From an uncultured Flavonifractor sp. (lineage in GTDB: Bacteria > Bacillota > Clostridia > Oscillospirales > Oscillospiraceae): 48,531 nucleotides of DNA. Under the pieces are notes generated by a model. The model was not told where the DNA came from, searched no databases, and saw only the letters and a program-made list of their open reading frames with translations. A program made the translations under genes and the position numbers. Shown here in pieces: positions 7,985 to 16,549 of this stretch. The first letter of the stretch is position 1, and the number at the start of each line of letters is the position of its first letter. The stretch lies in the NCBI GenBank assembly GCA_947384055.1, contig CANDFO010000013.1, positions 1-48,531 on the forward strand, in the 5' to 3' direction.

Positions 7985-9118
7985 ATGAGCAAACGCTATA
8001 GTATATTTATTTCCGCCCTGTTCTGCGCTTTTTTGGCGCTGTTTCTGGCAGCCAACGCCATTGCGCCCGACCGGACCCGCTCCGAGGTGGAAAACCGGGA
8101 GCTGGCCCAGTTCCCGGCCCTCACGCTCCGGAGTGTGAGCACCGGGGAGTTTATGTCCAAATTCGAGGTCTACATGACCGATCAGTTCGTGCTTCGGGAC
8201 GGCTGGGTCGCCATGAAGTCCACCCTGGAGCGGCTGCTGGGCAAGCAGGAAAACAACGGCGTTTATTTCTGCGCGAAGGACACGCTGATCACCCGCTTTG
8301 AAGAGCCGGACCAGAAACGGGTGACGGATAATCTGGGTTATGTGCATAAGTTTGTGGAAAATGTGGATATTCCCGTATATGTCTCTCTGATTCCCACCCA
8401 GGCCTGCATCTGGGCGGACAGGCTTCCGGCGGGCGCACCCAACGCCAGCCAGACCGCTCTTTTGGAGCAGGCCGAAACTGCCCTGCCCGACTGGTGGTAT
8501 GACACGTACAGCGCCCTCTGGGACCATCGGGAGGAGGACATTTTCTACCGCACCGACCACCACTGGACCAGCCTGGGGGCCTATTACGGCTATACCGCCC
8601 TGGCCCGGGCCATGGGGCTGGAGCCCGTACCCCTGTCCCAGTATACTAAAACCACGGTCAGCCAGGATTTCTACGGCACGGTTTTTTCCAGCTCCGGCGT
8701 CCGCTGGGTAAAGCCCGACTGCATGGACATCTATGTGCCCGAGGACGGCATTACCGTGGTCTCCCACACCTACGACCAGAAGGGAAACCCCGTGGAGGAG
8801 CCCCGGCAGCTCTATGACGAGTCCTTTTTGGAGGTTAAGGACAAATACGCCATGTTCCTGGGCGGTCAGCAGTCCCTGGGGGTAGTGTACACCCGGAACA
8901 CCGGGGCGCCCAGGCTGCTGCTGGTGCGGGACTCCTACAGTGACTCCATGGTCCCCTTTCTGACGGCCCACTTTTCCGAAATCCATCTGATTGATCTGCG
9001 CTACTACAAGCTCTCTGCGGCGGACTATATCCGGGAACACGGCATAGACGCCGCGGCGGTGCTCTACAGCGTCCCCAATTTTGCCGGCGACAGCAACTTG
9101 GTCTGGCTGGGGCGGTAG
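7985..9118 (+). CDS. DHHW family protein, MBOAT partner
   Basis: 377-aa exported, membrane-anchored protein with an N-terminal hydrophobic segment (residues ~7-25) and the family-defining TDHHWTSLGA motif (D191-H192-H193-W194). DHHW proteins belong to the AlgJ/AlgX-like SGNH-hydrolase clan. They are thought to receive the acyl group exported by an MBOAT protein and transfer it to a polysaccharide. A later LLLVRDSYSDSMVPF block supplies the Ser of the SGNH-type site. Start ATG 7985 has GAGGTGAAAGT immediately upstream. It is cotranscribed with the MBOAT gene by spacing. No terminator is seen before pta, which has its own promoter. Confidence 0.9.
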   Translation: MSKRYSIFISALFCAFLALFLAANAIAPDRTRSEVENRELAQFPALTLRSVSTGEFMSKFEVYMTDQFVLRDGWVAMKSTLERLLGKQENNGVYFCAKDTLITRFEEPDQKRVTDNLGYVHKFVENVDIPVYVSLIPTQACIWADRLPAGAPNASQTALLEQAETALPDWWYDTYSALWDHREEDIFYRTDHHWTSLGAYYGYTALARAMGLEPVPLSQYTKTTVSQDFYGTVFSSSGVRWVKPDCMDIYVPEDGITVVSHTYDQKGNPVEEPRQLYDESFLEVKDKYAMFLGGQQSLGVVYTRNTGAPRLLLVRDSYSDSMVPFLTAHFSEIHLIDLRYYKLSAADYIREHGIDAAAVLYSVPNFAGDSNLVWLGR

Positions 9119-9166
9119 CACCCCAGCCAAAATCGGCGATTTCTCCCGCTCTTCCGTCAAAAAGAC

Positions 9167-9195
9167 TTGCGGTTTTATGCCGGGCGGATTATAAT
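9167..9195 (+). promoter_or_regulatory. pta promoter
   Basis: TTGCGG (9167-9172), 17-base spacer, consensus TATAAT (9190-9195). The -35 is preceded by AAAAAGAC, the same octamer that precedes the Fur-family gene's TTGCGG at 47735. Confidence 0.7.
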
Positions 9196-9311
9196 GGTCT
9201 TGCTTGTAAACGGGGCGGTACAGAGCCGCGCAGCCCGCGTCCGTCCGGTCCTCCGGCGGAGCGGCCGGCTCGCCGCGATACACAACAAATTACAGATGGA
9301 GGCAGATACCC

Positions 9312-10295
9312 ATGGCAGTTCACATGTTTAAACAGCTCATCGACACGCTGAAGAAATCCCCCAAGAGGATTGTCTTTACCGAGGGCACCGACCCCCGCAT
9401 TCTGGAGGCCAGCGCCCGGCTGCTGGCCGGAACCTGGCTGACCCCCATTCTGGTGGGCAGCGAGGAGGACATTCGCGCCGCCGCTGAGGAGGCCGGCTAC
9501 AACATCCGCGGCGCGGAGATTGTGGACCCCGCCCACTTTGAGGATATGGACGCTATGGTGGACATGATGATGGAACTGCGCAAGGGGAAGATGACCCGGG
9601 AGCAGTGTGCCGCCTCCCTGCGGCAGGCCAACTATTTCGGCACCATGCTGGTGAAAATGGGCCGGGCCGACGCCCTGCTGGGTGGCGCCACCTATTCCAC
9701 TGCCGACACGGTGCGCCCCGCTCTCCAGCTGATTAAGACCAAGCCCGGCCACTCCATTGTCTGCTCCTGTTTCATCATGGTCCGTGAGACCGTAGGCGGC
9801 AGCGAGGTGCTGGCCATGGGCGACTGCGCCATCAACCTGGACCCCAGTGAGGATGAGCTGGTGGAGATCGCCACCGGAACCGCTGACTGCGCCAAGATCT
9901 TCGGCATCGACCCCCAGGTGGCGTTCCTGAGCTACTCCACCCACGGCTCCGGCAAGGGCCCCACTGTGGACAAGATGCGCGAGGCCGCCAAGAAAACCAA
10001 GGCCGCCCGCCCCGACCTGTCCATCGACGGAGAGATGCAGTTTGATGCCGCCGTCTCCCCCAAGGTGGCGGAGACCAAGTGCAAAGACAGCCCTGTGGCG
10101 GGCCACGCCAACACTTTTGTGTTCCCCGACATCAACGCCGGCAACATCGGCTACAAAATCGCCCAGCGCCTGGGCAATTTCAACGCCTATGGGCCCATTC
10201 TGCTGGGACTGAACGCCCCCATCAACGACCTGTCCCGGGGCTGCAACGCCCAGGAGGTCTATTCCATGGCAATTATCACCGCTGCCCTGGCATAA
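9312..10295 (+). CDS. pta: Phosphate acetyltransferase
   Basis: 327-aa phosphotransacetylase (EC 2.3.1.8), the short single-domain Firmicutes form. It interconverts acetyl-CoA and acetyl-phosphate in the cytoplasm, normally with acetate kinase for ATP-yielding acetate formation. Family blocks are visible throughout: VFTEGTDPRILEA near the N-terminus, ADALLGGATYSTADTVRPAL, SYSTHGSGKGP and the C-terminal FVFPDINAGNIGYKIAQRL. GGAGG lies before ATG 9312. The gene is monocistronic, with its own promoter (9167-9195) and a strong terminator (10334-10384). Acetate kinase is not adjacent, whereas the two are often paired. Confidence 0.97.
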   Translation: MAVHMFKQLIDTLKKSPKRIVFTEGTDPRILEASARLLAGTWLTPILVGSEEDIRAAAEEAGYNIRGAEIVDPAHFEDMDAMVDMMMELRKGKMTREQCAASLRQANYFGTMLVKMGRADALLGGATYSTADTVRPALQLIKTKPGHSIVCSCFIMVRETVGGSEVLAMGDCAINLDPSEDELVEIATGTADCAKIFGIDPQVAFLSYSTHGSGKGPTVDKMREAAKKTKAARPDLSIDGEMQFDAAVSPKVAETKCKDSPVAGHANTFVFPDINAGNIGYKIAQRLGNFNAYGPILLGLNAPINDLSRGCNAQEVYSMAIITAALA

Positions 10296-10333
10296 AAACT
10301 CGGTCCGGCAGAGCACAGCATATCCCCCTGCGA

Positions 10334-10384
10334 AAAAACCCCGCGGAATCTGTGTCTACAGGCGCAGATTCCGCGGGGTTTTTG
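10334..10384 (+). terminator. pta terminator
   Basis: 19-base stem 10334-10352/10365-10383 with CCCCGCGGAATCTG core, A-rich upstream and T-rich downstream arms, so it can work in both directions between the convergent pta and response-regulator genes. Confidence 0.92.
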
Positions 10385-10429
10385 TCTTCCTGAAGGCCGC
10401 CGATGTAGACTGGCGCCGTCCGGCGGGCG

Positions 10430-11182
10430 TCACTCTTTGCCGCAGTGGAGGTTGCGCCACTCCCCGGCGGAGACGCCCTCCAGCCGCTTGAACACCCGTG
10501 AGAAATGAGCGGTGTCGGCGTAGCCCACCTGCTCGGCCACCTCGCTGATGCGCAGGGCAGGATTGGCCATCAGCTGCTTGGCCCGGCGGACGCGCACCGC
10601 ATTGAGCAGCTCATAAAAGGGCTGCCCCAAATGCCGGTTGAGCAGCTTGCTCAGGTGCCACTGGCTGACGTAGCAGTGGTCGGCCACATCCTGGAGGGAG
10701 AGGTGCTGCGCATAGTGCTCCATAATGTAGGCCTGGGCCTGGCGGACCAGAAAGCTGTTGGGGTCCTCCCCTCCTTCCGCAGGCGGGGGGACCTCCTCCG
10801 GGGGCAGGCGGTCCAATACGCCGGTCATGTATTCCAGGGCCTCCAGCAGCTCCTCCATTCTGGAGGGTTTCAGCAGAAAGCGGGACACACCCAGCCGGAT
10901 AGCCCGCCGAGCGTATTCAAAGTCCCGATAGCCGGTGAGCACGGCAATCTGCATTCTGGGAAATTCCCCCTTCAGACCGGCCAGCATGGTCAGGCCGTCC
11001 TCTCCAGGCATTTTGATGTCGGTAAAGAGAATATCCGGCCGGTGGGTCCGAATGGCTTGGGCTCCGGTGACGGCGTCCTGGGCCAGAGCAGCCACCTGAC
11101 AGTTGTGGGCAGACCAGTCCACCACCTGCCGCAGCCCTTCCACGATAATGGCCTCATCGTCAACCAGCACCACCTTATACAT
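10430..11182 (-). CDS. YesN-like response regulator (REC plus AraC HTH)
   Basis: 250-aa two-component response regulator. The receiver domain (1-120) has acidic pocket VDDE at 8-10, phosphoacceptor D55 (FTDIKMPGEDG) and conserved K105 (LKPSR). The C-terminal AraC/XylS domain (~150-247) has two HTH motifs (LSLQDVADHCYVSQWHLSKLL and ISEVAEQVGYADTAHFSRVFKR). Such regulators are activated by YesM-type kinases, and one is encoded at 14821-16506 in the same locus. It probably activates the sugar ABC transporter genes; direct repeats upstream of the binding-protein promoter (14772-14800) are the candidate site. ATG 11182 has GGGAGG upstream. Family A copy A2 lies just 5' of the gene. Confidence 0.92.
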   Translation of the reverse strand: MYKVVLVDDEAIIVEGLRQVVDWSAHNCQVAALAQDAVTGAQAIRTHRPDILFTDIKMPGEDGLTMLAGLKGEFPRMQIAVLTGYRDFEYARRAIRLGVSRFLLKPSRMEELLEALEYMTGVLDRLPPEEVPPPAEGGEDPNSFLVRQAQAYIMEHYAQHLSLQDVADHCYVSQWHLSKLLNRHLGQPFYELLNAVRVRRAKQLMANPALRISEVAEQVGYADTAHFSRVFKRLEGVSAGEWRNLHCGKE

Positions 11183-11237
11183 GGCCGCCGCCTCCCTCTG
11201 CTCATAATATTGCTCCCGATTTTAAAGGCCGGAAGTA

Positions 11238-11400
11238 AGAGCCTGTATTCATAACCGGGGAATGCTGGATGGGCGAGGATTTTTCCCGCCAGACAAGGAG
11301 ATGTTCCACAGCCATCCTGACAGATGGCAAGGGAAAGGGACGCAGTATGGCGGGAAAAAGACCGCTCAGACGGCGTTCAACGGTTGTGAATACAGGTTCT
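11238..11400. repeat. Family A repeat, copy A2
   Basis: 163-bp element nearly identical to copy A1 in length and sequence. Ends are AGAGCCTGTATTCATAACCG (11238-11257) and CGGTTGTGAATACAGGTTCT (11381-11400); the internal CCATCC/GGATGG apex carries a substitution in the loop. It accounts for about half of the 322-base gap 11183-11504. The rest of the gap holds the regulator's upstream region and an imperfect GTTTTGC/GCAAAAC stem at 11413-11450 past the end of the permease gene. Confidence 0.85.
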
Positions 11401-11504
11401 AATATATGACATGTTTTGCGGCTGCCGCTGTTTCCAACGGCGGGCAAAACGGCTTAAATCATACCATGCCCGGAGATAAACGCAAGTCCCGTGCCTGCGG
11501 CCGG

Positions 11505-12359
11505 TCAGCCCTTAATAGCCCCGGCGGTCAGCCCCTTGATGATGTGCTTTTGCAGCGCGACGTAGACAATGAGCACAGGCACTACAATAAGCACCACCGA
11601 CGCGGCCATCAGGCCGTAATCCACGCCGGCCTGGGAGCTGATCTCATTGAGCAGCAGGGTGATGGTCTTTTCCCGGGGGACCCGCAGGAAGAAATTCTGG
11701 GTAAACAGGTCGTTGTAGCTCCACAGGAAGGAGAAAATAGCTACCGTGGCAAAGGAGGATTTGGCCGCCGGCATGATGATATGAAAATACACCTGAAATA
11801 CGTGGCAGCCGTCCATATAGGCGCTCTCCTCCAGCTCGATGGGCACCGATTCGATAAATCCCATCAGCACAATGATGGCGAAGCACAGGTTGCCCGCAAT
11901 CTGCGGCAGGATGACGGCCAGCAGGCTGAGCCACCGGTTTCCGCTGCTGGCGATTCCCCAGGCCGCCTCCATGCGGAAAACAGGGATAATGGTGGAGAAC
12001 ACCGGAAACATCATTCCGGCCATAATCAAGCTGTAGCACAGCCCCCGCAGGCGGAACCGGTAGCGGACCAGTCCATAGGCGGCAAAGCCGGCGATAAGCA
12101 CCACCGCGATGGTGACGGCGATGGAGACAAGCAGGCTGTTGAGATAGGCGTTGGCAAAGTCGAAGCGCTCCATGGCCTTGGCGTAGTTGTCCATGGTCAG
12201 GCCGCGGCCCGGCAGGGGGATGGAGAAGGAATCCTTGCGGATGAGCCCTTTGTCCCGGAAGGAGTTGAGGATGACCCAGATAAAGGGATACAGGGTGGTG
12301 AGGGCCCAGAAGGTGAGGACCACGTAGGTTCCCGCTTTGGCGGGGGTAAGCTTTTTCAC
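11505..12359 (-). CDS. Carbohydrate ABC transporter permease (MalG type)
   Basis: 284-aa inner permease subunit of a CUT1-type sugar importer. It has six predicted membrane helices, an N-terminal helix VVLTFWALTTLYPFIWVILN, and the EAA loop EESAYMDGCHVFQVYFHIIMP (~190-210) that contacts the ATPase. Start is GTG at 12359 with AGGAGG nine bases upstream. It lies 14 bases after the MalF-type gene, so the two are translationally close. No ATP-binding subunit is encoded in the locus; CUT1 systems of Firmicutes commonly share an MsmX-type ATPase encoded elsewhere. Substrate is inferred from the neighbouring GH94 phosphorylase to be a beta-linked disaccharide such as chitobiose. Confidence 0.93.
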   Translation of the reverse strand: MKKLTPAKAGTYVVLTFWALTTLYPFIWVILNSFRDKGLIRKDSFSIPLPGRGLTMDNYAKAMERFDFANAYLNSLLVSIAVTIAVVLIAGFAAYGLVRYRFRLRGLCYSLIMAGMMFPVFSTIIPVFRMEAAWGIASSGNRWLSLLAVILPQIAGNLCFAIIVLMGFIESVPIELEESAYMDGCHVFQVYFHIIMPAAKSSFATVAIFSFLWSYNDLFTQNFFLRVPREKTITLLLNEISSQAGVDYGLMAASVVLIVVPVLIVYVALQKHIIKGLTAGAIKG

Positions 12360-12373
12360 AGGGCGCCCTCCTC

Positions 12374-13264
12374 TCAGATGTCGTTCCGGGGCTTGAAGAC
12401 CCGGTTGGCGATGTTGGAAAACAGCACGCCCAGCACCACGATCATAATGGCGATGGTGGAGCCATAGTCCACATTGCCCCGGTTAAAGGTCTGGTCATAC
12501 ATGTAAGTGCCGGTGAGCCACCCCTGGTCCTGAGGCATACCCGCGCCGAACATCACCCAGGGCAGGTCGAACACCTTCAGCGCACCGGTGATGGCCAGCA
12601 CCAGGCAGGTGCACAGCACGTTGCGCAGCAGGGGGAGGGTGACATACCGCACCCGCTTGAGTCCGGTGCAGCCGTCCAGGGCAGCGGCCTCGTACAGGTC
12701 CTGGGGGATATTGTTCAGTCCCGTCACCAGAATGACGAAATAAAACCCCACATACTGCCACATCACGGGGGCAAACATGGTAAACAGAAAGTGCTCCGGG
12801 TCTTTCCAGTCGATGTTCTCCGCGGCAACGCCCAGGTTGACCAGCAGCTGGTTGAGCATACCGCCGTTAAAGAGGAATATCAGGTTGAACATCAGGCCCA
12901 GAGCGGTGGCGGAGATGACGATGGGGAAGAAATACAGGGTGCGGAAGAGCTGGGCCCCCACTCGGATGGAATCCACCAGAAGGGCCAGTATCAGGGCAAT
13001 GCCCACCTGGAAAACCACAGTGCACAGGGTCAGAAGCACCGTATTGCCCAGGGCGGTATGCAGCTTGGCGTCCGTGAAGAGGGTCACGTAGTTGGCATAA
13101 AACGGGGTGTTGAGCCCCTTGGCAGCGGAGCCCAGGCCGGTAATATCAGAGAAGCTGTTGATGATGTTCTGGAAAAAGGGGTAGTACAAAAACAGGATCA
13201 GGAACAGAAAGGCGGGCAGAAGAAAGGCGACCAACGGCCCCTTTCTGCGGTACAGAGGTCCCAT
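12374..13264 (-). CDS. Carbohydrate ABC transporter permease (MalF/UgpA type)
   Basis: 296-aa membrane permease of a CUT1 sugar importer, with six helices and the EAA loop QDLYEAAALDGCTGLKRVRYVT. ATG 13264 (MGPLYRRKGPL) is preferred over GTG 13270 because GAGGAG lies nine bases before the ATG but only three before the GTG. It sits between the binding-protein gene (with an intercistronic hairpin at 13296-13324) and the MalG-type gene, and forms the heterodimeric channel with the latter. Confidence 0.92.
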   Translation of the reverse strand: MGPLYRRKGPLVAFLLPAFLFLILFLYYPFFQNIINSFSDITGLGSAAKGLNTPFYANYVTLFTDAKLHTALGNTVLLTLCTVVFQVGIALILALLVDSIRVGAQLFRTLYFFPIVISATALGLMFNLIFLFNGGMLNQLLVNLGVAAENIDWKDPEHFLFTMFAPVMWQYVGFYFVILVTGLNNIPQDLYEAAALDGCTGLKRVRYVTLPLLRNVLCTCLVLAITGALKVFDLPWVMFGAGMPQDQGWLTGTYMYDQTFNRGNVDYGSTIAIMIVVLGVLFSNIANRVFKPRNDI

Positions 13265-13295
13265 GGACACGCACTCCTCTCAGCGTCTTGTACGG

Positions 13296-13324
13296 AAAGG
13301 CCCCACCCTGCGGGCGGGGCCTTT
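13296..13324 (-). promoter_or_regulatory. Intercistronic hairpin between binding-protein and permease genes
   Basis: 13-base arms (13296-13308/13312-13324) form a very stable GC stem on the minus-strand transcript, with one G-U pair. Such hairpins after ABC binding-protein genes usually act as partial terminators or mRNA stabilisers that raise binding protein over permease. Confidence 0.65.
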
Positions 13325-13337
13325 TGCCGAAAAGCCT

Positions 13338-14687
13338 TTAGTTCAGGGCAATCGCGGAGGAGACGGCGTCCTCTGCGCTCATCTTTCCGGTGACGACGTT
13401 CTGCACATTGGCGAACAGGTCGGTCTTGCACTCGCTGGAGACAGTGTCCTGCACGGCCCCCACCACGCCGGTAATGTTGGCGTTGGCGTCGGCGGCAGAC
13501 TGCTGGAGCTCGTTGAGGCCGGAGGGGGAGGCGCCGTTTTTCAGCGCGGTCACTTCGGTGGTGACAAAGGTGCTCATCACCTCGTCGGAGGTCATGTGGC
13601 TGACAAACTCCACGGCGGCGGCCTGTTTAGCGGGGTCATCCCAGGCCTTTCTGGTGATGAAATAGCCCATGGAGATGCCGCCGATGGCTTCGCTGGCCGT
13701 GCGCTGGCCTTTGGCGGGGACATAAGCTATGGCGTAGTCGCTGAGCTGGCTGCCGTAGTTATCCACAAAGTGGCCCACTTTCCAGGAGCCGTCAATGAGG
13801 AAGGCGGCCTCGCCGTCGGCAAAGAGCTGAACGGTCTCGGCGTCGGTGGCGGTGAGGGTGTTGGCGGGGAAATAGCCTCTCTCGTACAGGTCCTTGATGT
13901 CGTTGAGGGCAGCCGCCCACTTCTGACCGACGGCGTCACTGGCGGAGGCGGGGATGTCCAGCTGGTTGTCAATGGTGCCGTTGTTCATGACGCAGAACTC
14001 AAACCAGTAATGGGGCACCTCAAACAGGGAACAGGCGATGGGGGCATAGCCCTTGGCTTTGATGGTCTCACAGTCCTGGAGGAACTGCTCCCAGGTGTAA
14101 TCCGGGCCGGGGACAGATACGCCGCAGTCAGCCAGGACCTTGGTGTTGACAAACATGTTCTCCCAGAATCCGGAGGAGGGGACGGCATAGTGCTTGCCGT
14201 CGGAGGCGACAGCCATCATGGAGTCCCTCATATTGCCGGCATAGTCGGGATATGCGGCCCGGATGGTGTCGATATCCACCACTTTTCCGGCCTGGATAAA
14301 GGGCTCAGCGTCGGCGTTGGTGAAGAAGAAGAGCACGTCGGGCTCGGTGCCGGTCTGAAAATCGGTGAGCACCTTGGCTTTCCACTCCTCGTTGGAGGTG
14401 GCGGAGGCGTCCAGAATGGTGTTGCCGCTGGCAGACTCGTAGGAGGCCACGGCGTTTTCATAGTTCTTCCGGTTGCCGTCGTCGCCGCCATAGGACGTAA
14501 CTACGGTCAGCTCTACCTTGGCCGCGCCGGTCTGCCCGCCGGAGCTGTCCCCGCCGGAGCCGGAACCGGAACCGGAGCTTGAGCCGGAGCCGGAGCCGGA
14601 GTTTCCGGGATTGCCGCCGCATCCGGCCAGCAGGCCGAAGGTCAGCAAGCCCGCAAGGGTCAATGCAAGAAATCTGTTCTGTTTCAT
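13338..14687 (-). CDS. Sugar ABC transporter substrate-binding lipoprotein
   Basis: 449-aa extracellular solute-binding protein of the family 1 (MalE-like) type, tethered to the outer membrane face through Cys23 of the lipobox LLAGC. A Gly/Ser-only linker (residues ~26-55) follows, encoded by tandem CCGGAG-type repeats, and then the two-lobed binding domain. Family features are the C-terminal hinge region (EAIGGISMGYFITRKAWDDP) and the AAVEFVSHMTSDEVM helix. ATG 14687 is chosen for GGAGG and the signal peptide. Promoter and candidate activator repeats lie at 14740-14800. Ligand is unproven; the locus points to an amino-sugar disaccharide. Confidence 0.93.
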   Translation of the reverse strand: MKQNRFLALTLAGLLTFGLLAGCGGNPGNSGSGSGSSSGSGSGSGGDSSGGQTGAAKVELTVVTSYGGDDGNRKNYENAVASYESASGNTILDASATSNEEWKAKVLTDFQTGTEPDVLFFFTNADAEPFIQAGKVVDIDTIRAAYPDYAGNMRDSMMAVASDGKHYAVPSSGFWENMFVNTKVLADCGVSVPGPDYTWEQFLQDCETIKAKGYAPIACSLFEVPHYWFEFCVMNNGTIDNQLDIPASASDAVGQKWAAALNDIKDLYERGYFPANTLTATDAETVQLFADGEAAFLIDGSWKVGHFVDNYGSQLSDYAIAYVPAKGQRTASEAIGGISMGYFITRKAWDDPAKQAAAVEFVSHMTSDEVMSTFVTTEVTALKNGASPSGLNELQQSAADANANITGVVGAVQDTVSSECKTDLFANVQNVVTGKMSAEDAVSSAIALN

Positions 14688-14739
14688 GGTATAACCTCCA
14701 TATTTTGTTGGTGCATCCGCTCTCTTTTTGTGCAATATC

Positions 14740-14767
14740 ATAATACACCTTTTGGAGGCGAGAACAA
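14740..14767 (-). promoter_or_regulatory. Promoter of the ABC transporter operon
   Basis: On the minus strand TTGTTC (14767-14762), 16-base spacer, TATTAT (14745-14740). The weak -35 and short spacer fit an activator-dependent promoter. Confidence 0.6.
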
Positions 14768-14771
14768 ATAA

Positions 14772-14800
14772 CCAATCTTGCCATTTGTTGTCCCATCTTG
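14772..14800 (-). promoter_or_regulatory. Direct-repeat operator, candidate YesN-like regulator site
   Basis: Two 9-mers, CAAGATTGG and CAAGATGGG as read on the minus strand (14780-14772 and 14800-14792), start 20 bases apart, about two helical turns. They end four bases upstream of the -35. This spacing is typical of AraC-family activators touching RNA polymerase. Assignment to the 10430-11182 regulator is inference. Confidence 0.5.
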
Positions 14801-14820
14801 TTTGGTGTAAACAACGAAAT

Positions 14821-16506
14821 TCATTCCTGGACCGCCACCGTAAGCCGGGCTGTCACCAGGCTGCCCGCCCCCCGGGTGATGGTCAGGCCGCAGTCCGGTC
14901 CATAGAGAATGCGCAGGCGCAGATTCACATTGGCGATGCCGATGTTGCCCGAGGGCTCGTTCTGCATGTCATAGTCCGGGGAGAGGAGCCGGGCGATGTG
15001 CGCCTCATCCCGGGCGGACAGGCCGCCGCTGTTCTCTATCTCCAGCACCAGGAAATTTCCCCGCCGCATTCCCCGCAGCGCTACCCGCCCCTGCCCGCTG
15101 GGGCCAATGCCATGCTCCACCGCGTTCTCAATGACCGGCTGGAGGATGAGCCGGGGGACCATGCAGTCCATCAGCTCCTCCGGCAGGTCCACGTCCACCG
15201 TCAGCCGCTTGCCGAAGCGCTGGGTGACAATGTACAAATAGGCGTTGACATAGGTCATCTCCTCCGCCAGCCGCACTTGAGGGCTGCCCTTCCGGTCCAG
15301 GGCGGCGTCCAGCACTGTGGACAGGGCCTCGATCATTTTGGAGGCCCCCACGTCTCCGCTCATTCTGGCCTGCCAGTTGATAATTTCCAGGGTATTGTTG
15401 AGAAAATGGGGGTTGATATGGGCTTGCAGCGCCTTGATCTGGGCGTCCCGCCGGGCCAGCTCCTCCTGATAGAGCCGGTCAAACTGCCGCCGCAGCTGGC
15501 CGGACATCTGGTTGAAGGATTCGGTGAGATACTGAAACTCCCGGCTACCCATTCCGGCGTCAAGCTGGAATCCCAGGTTGCCCTGCCGGATCTCCGCCGC
15601 CCCCTCCATCAGTACCTGGACAGGACGGGAGACCTTTTCCCCGAAAAAACGGAAGGTAAACAGCAGCAGCAGCAGCAGCGACAGGGCCATGGCGGGCAGC
15701 AGCCAGCGGTAGCTCTCCGCCCCGGTGAGCAGGGCGGCGTGGTCCAGCGAAGCAGTTCCCCGCAGGGTGTAGTCCCGGTCCTGAATGGTGTGTTCAATGG
15801 TTCCGCCTCCGGGCTGGGGCTGAGCGCTCCCCTTGAGGGTGAGCAGAACGTCCGGCCCCAGCTCCACCGATACTTCTGAGGCCCAGGGCAGCAGACCCAG
15901 GTCCCCGAAAAAGTAGCCGGGGTCCATTGCCAGAGCCAGCGTCCCGATCGGGCAGTAGGAGGCATCCATCAGGTTGCGCACCAGGTAGACCCGGCCCTCC
16001 CGCTCCAGAAAGCCTACGGTAGTGTCCAGCTGGGCCGCCAGCGCTCCCACCGGAGCCGCATCTTCCCGCCACTGCTCCCGGACCAGGCTGTGGAGCAGGC
16101 CGGAGCTGCCGTTGACCACTGTGATGGAGCGGTTCTCCGGGTCGTCCGCAAGGCAGAACACGCCGTAGCAGAAACGGCTGTCCGACTGATACAGGCGGCT
16201 GAACAGAGTGGAAAAGCGGCGGTACAGGCTGGCGTAGTTCCCATCCCGGCGGTACTGATTCCAGGCGTCCCGCAGCTCCGGGTCATAGGAGGGCAGGCGG
16301 GAGGCCTCCACTGCGCTCTTCACCCGGTCGGCCCCCAGCTGAAGATTCAGCTGAAACTGTTCGGACATGGCCTGCCGCTTCTGCTGGCCCGCGCCGGACA
16401 GGAAGTACCAGCCCACCACCGTGGCTGCAAAGGCCATGGGCAGCAGCCAGCACAGCAGGATAATCAGGGACATCTGACGCCGCAGGGAGGGGGTGCCTTT
16501 TTCCAT
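14821..16506 (-). CDS. YesM-like sensor histidine kinase
   Basis: 561-aa membrane kinase. TM1 (~13-38) and TM2 (~268-287) enclose a 230-residue extracellular dCache-like sensor. A HAMP follows (~287-340), then the His_kinase domain with phosphoacceptor H367 in INPHFLNNTLE, and a HATPase_c domain with N-box ILQPVIENAVEHG (N461). This is the LytS/YesM class that partners YesN-type AraC regulators, here 10430-11182. ATG 16506 is chosen because GGAGG lies seven bases upstream; the frame stays open a further 61 codons, but these run into repeat B1 and are not protein-like. It has its own transcription region between B1 and the gene, then runs toward the ABC operon. Confidence 0.93.
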   Translation of the reverse strand: MEKGTPSLRRQMSLIILLCWLLPMAFAATVVGWYFLSGAGQQKRQAMSEQFQLNLQLGADRVKSAVEASRLPSYDPELRDAWNQYRRDGNYASLYRRFSTLFSRLYQSDSRFCYGVFCLADDPENRSITVVNGSSGLLHSLVREQWREDAAPVGALAAQLDTTVGFLEREGRVYLVRNLMDASYCPIGTLALAMDPGYFFGDLGLLPWASEVSVELGPDVLLTLKGSAQPQPGGGTIEHTIQDRDYTLRGTASLDHAALLTGAESYRWLLPAMALSLLLLLLFTFRFFGEKVSRPVQVLMEGAAEIRQGNLGFQLDAGMGSREFQYLTESFNQMSGQLRRQFDRLYQEELARRDAQIKALQAHINPHFLNNTLEIINWQARMSGDVGASKMIEALSTVLDAALDRKGSPQVRLAEEMTYVNAYLYIVTQRFGKRLTVDVDLPEELMDCMVPRLILQPVIENAVEHGIGPSGQGRVALRGMRRGNFLVLEIENSGGLSARDEAHIARLLSPDYDMQNEPSGNIGIANVNLRLRILYGPDCGLTITRGAGSLVTARLTVAVQE

Positions 16507-16549
16507 CGTGGGCCTCCATTCTGCCTTCTGTCGGCACACAGGGATATCC

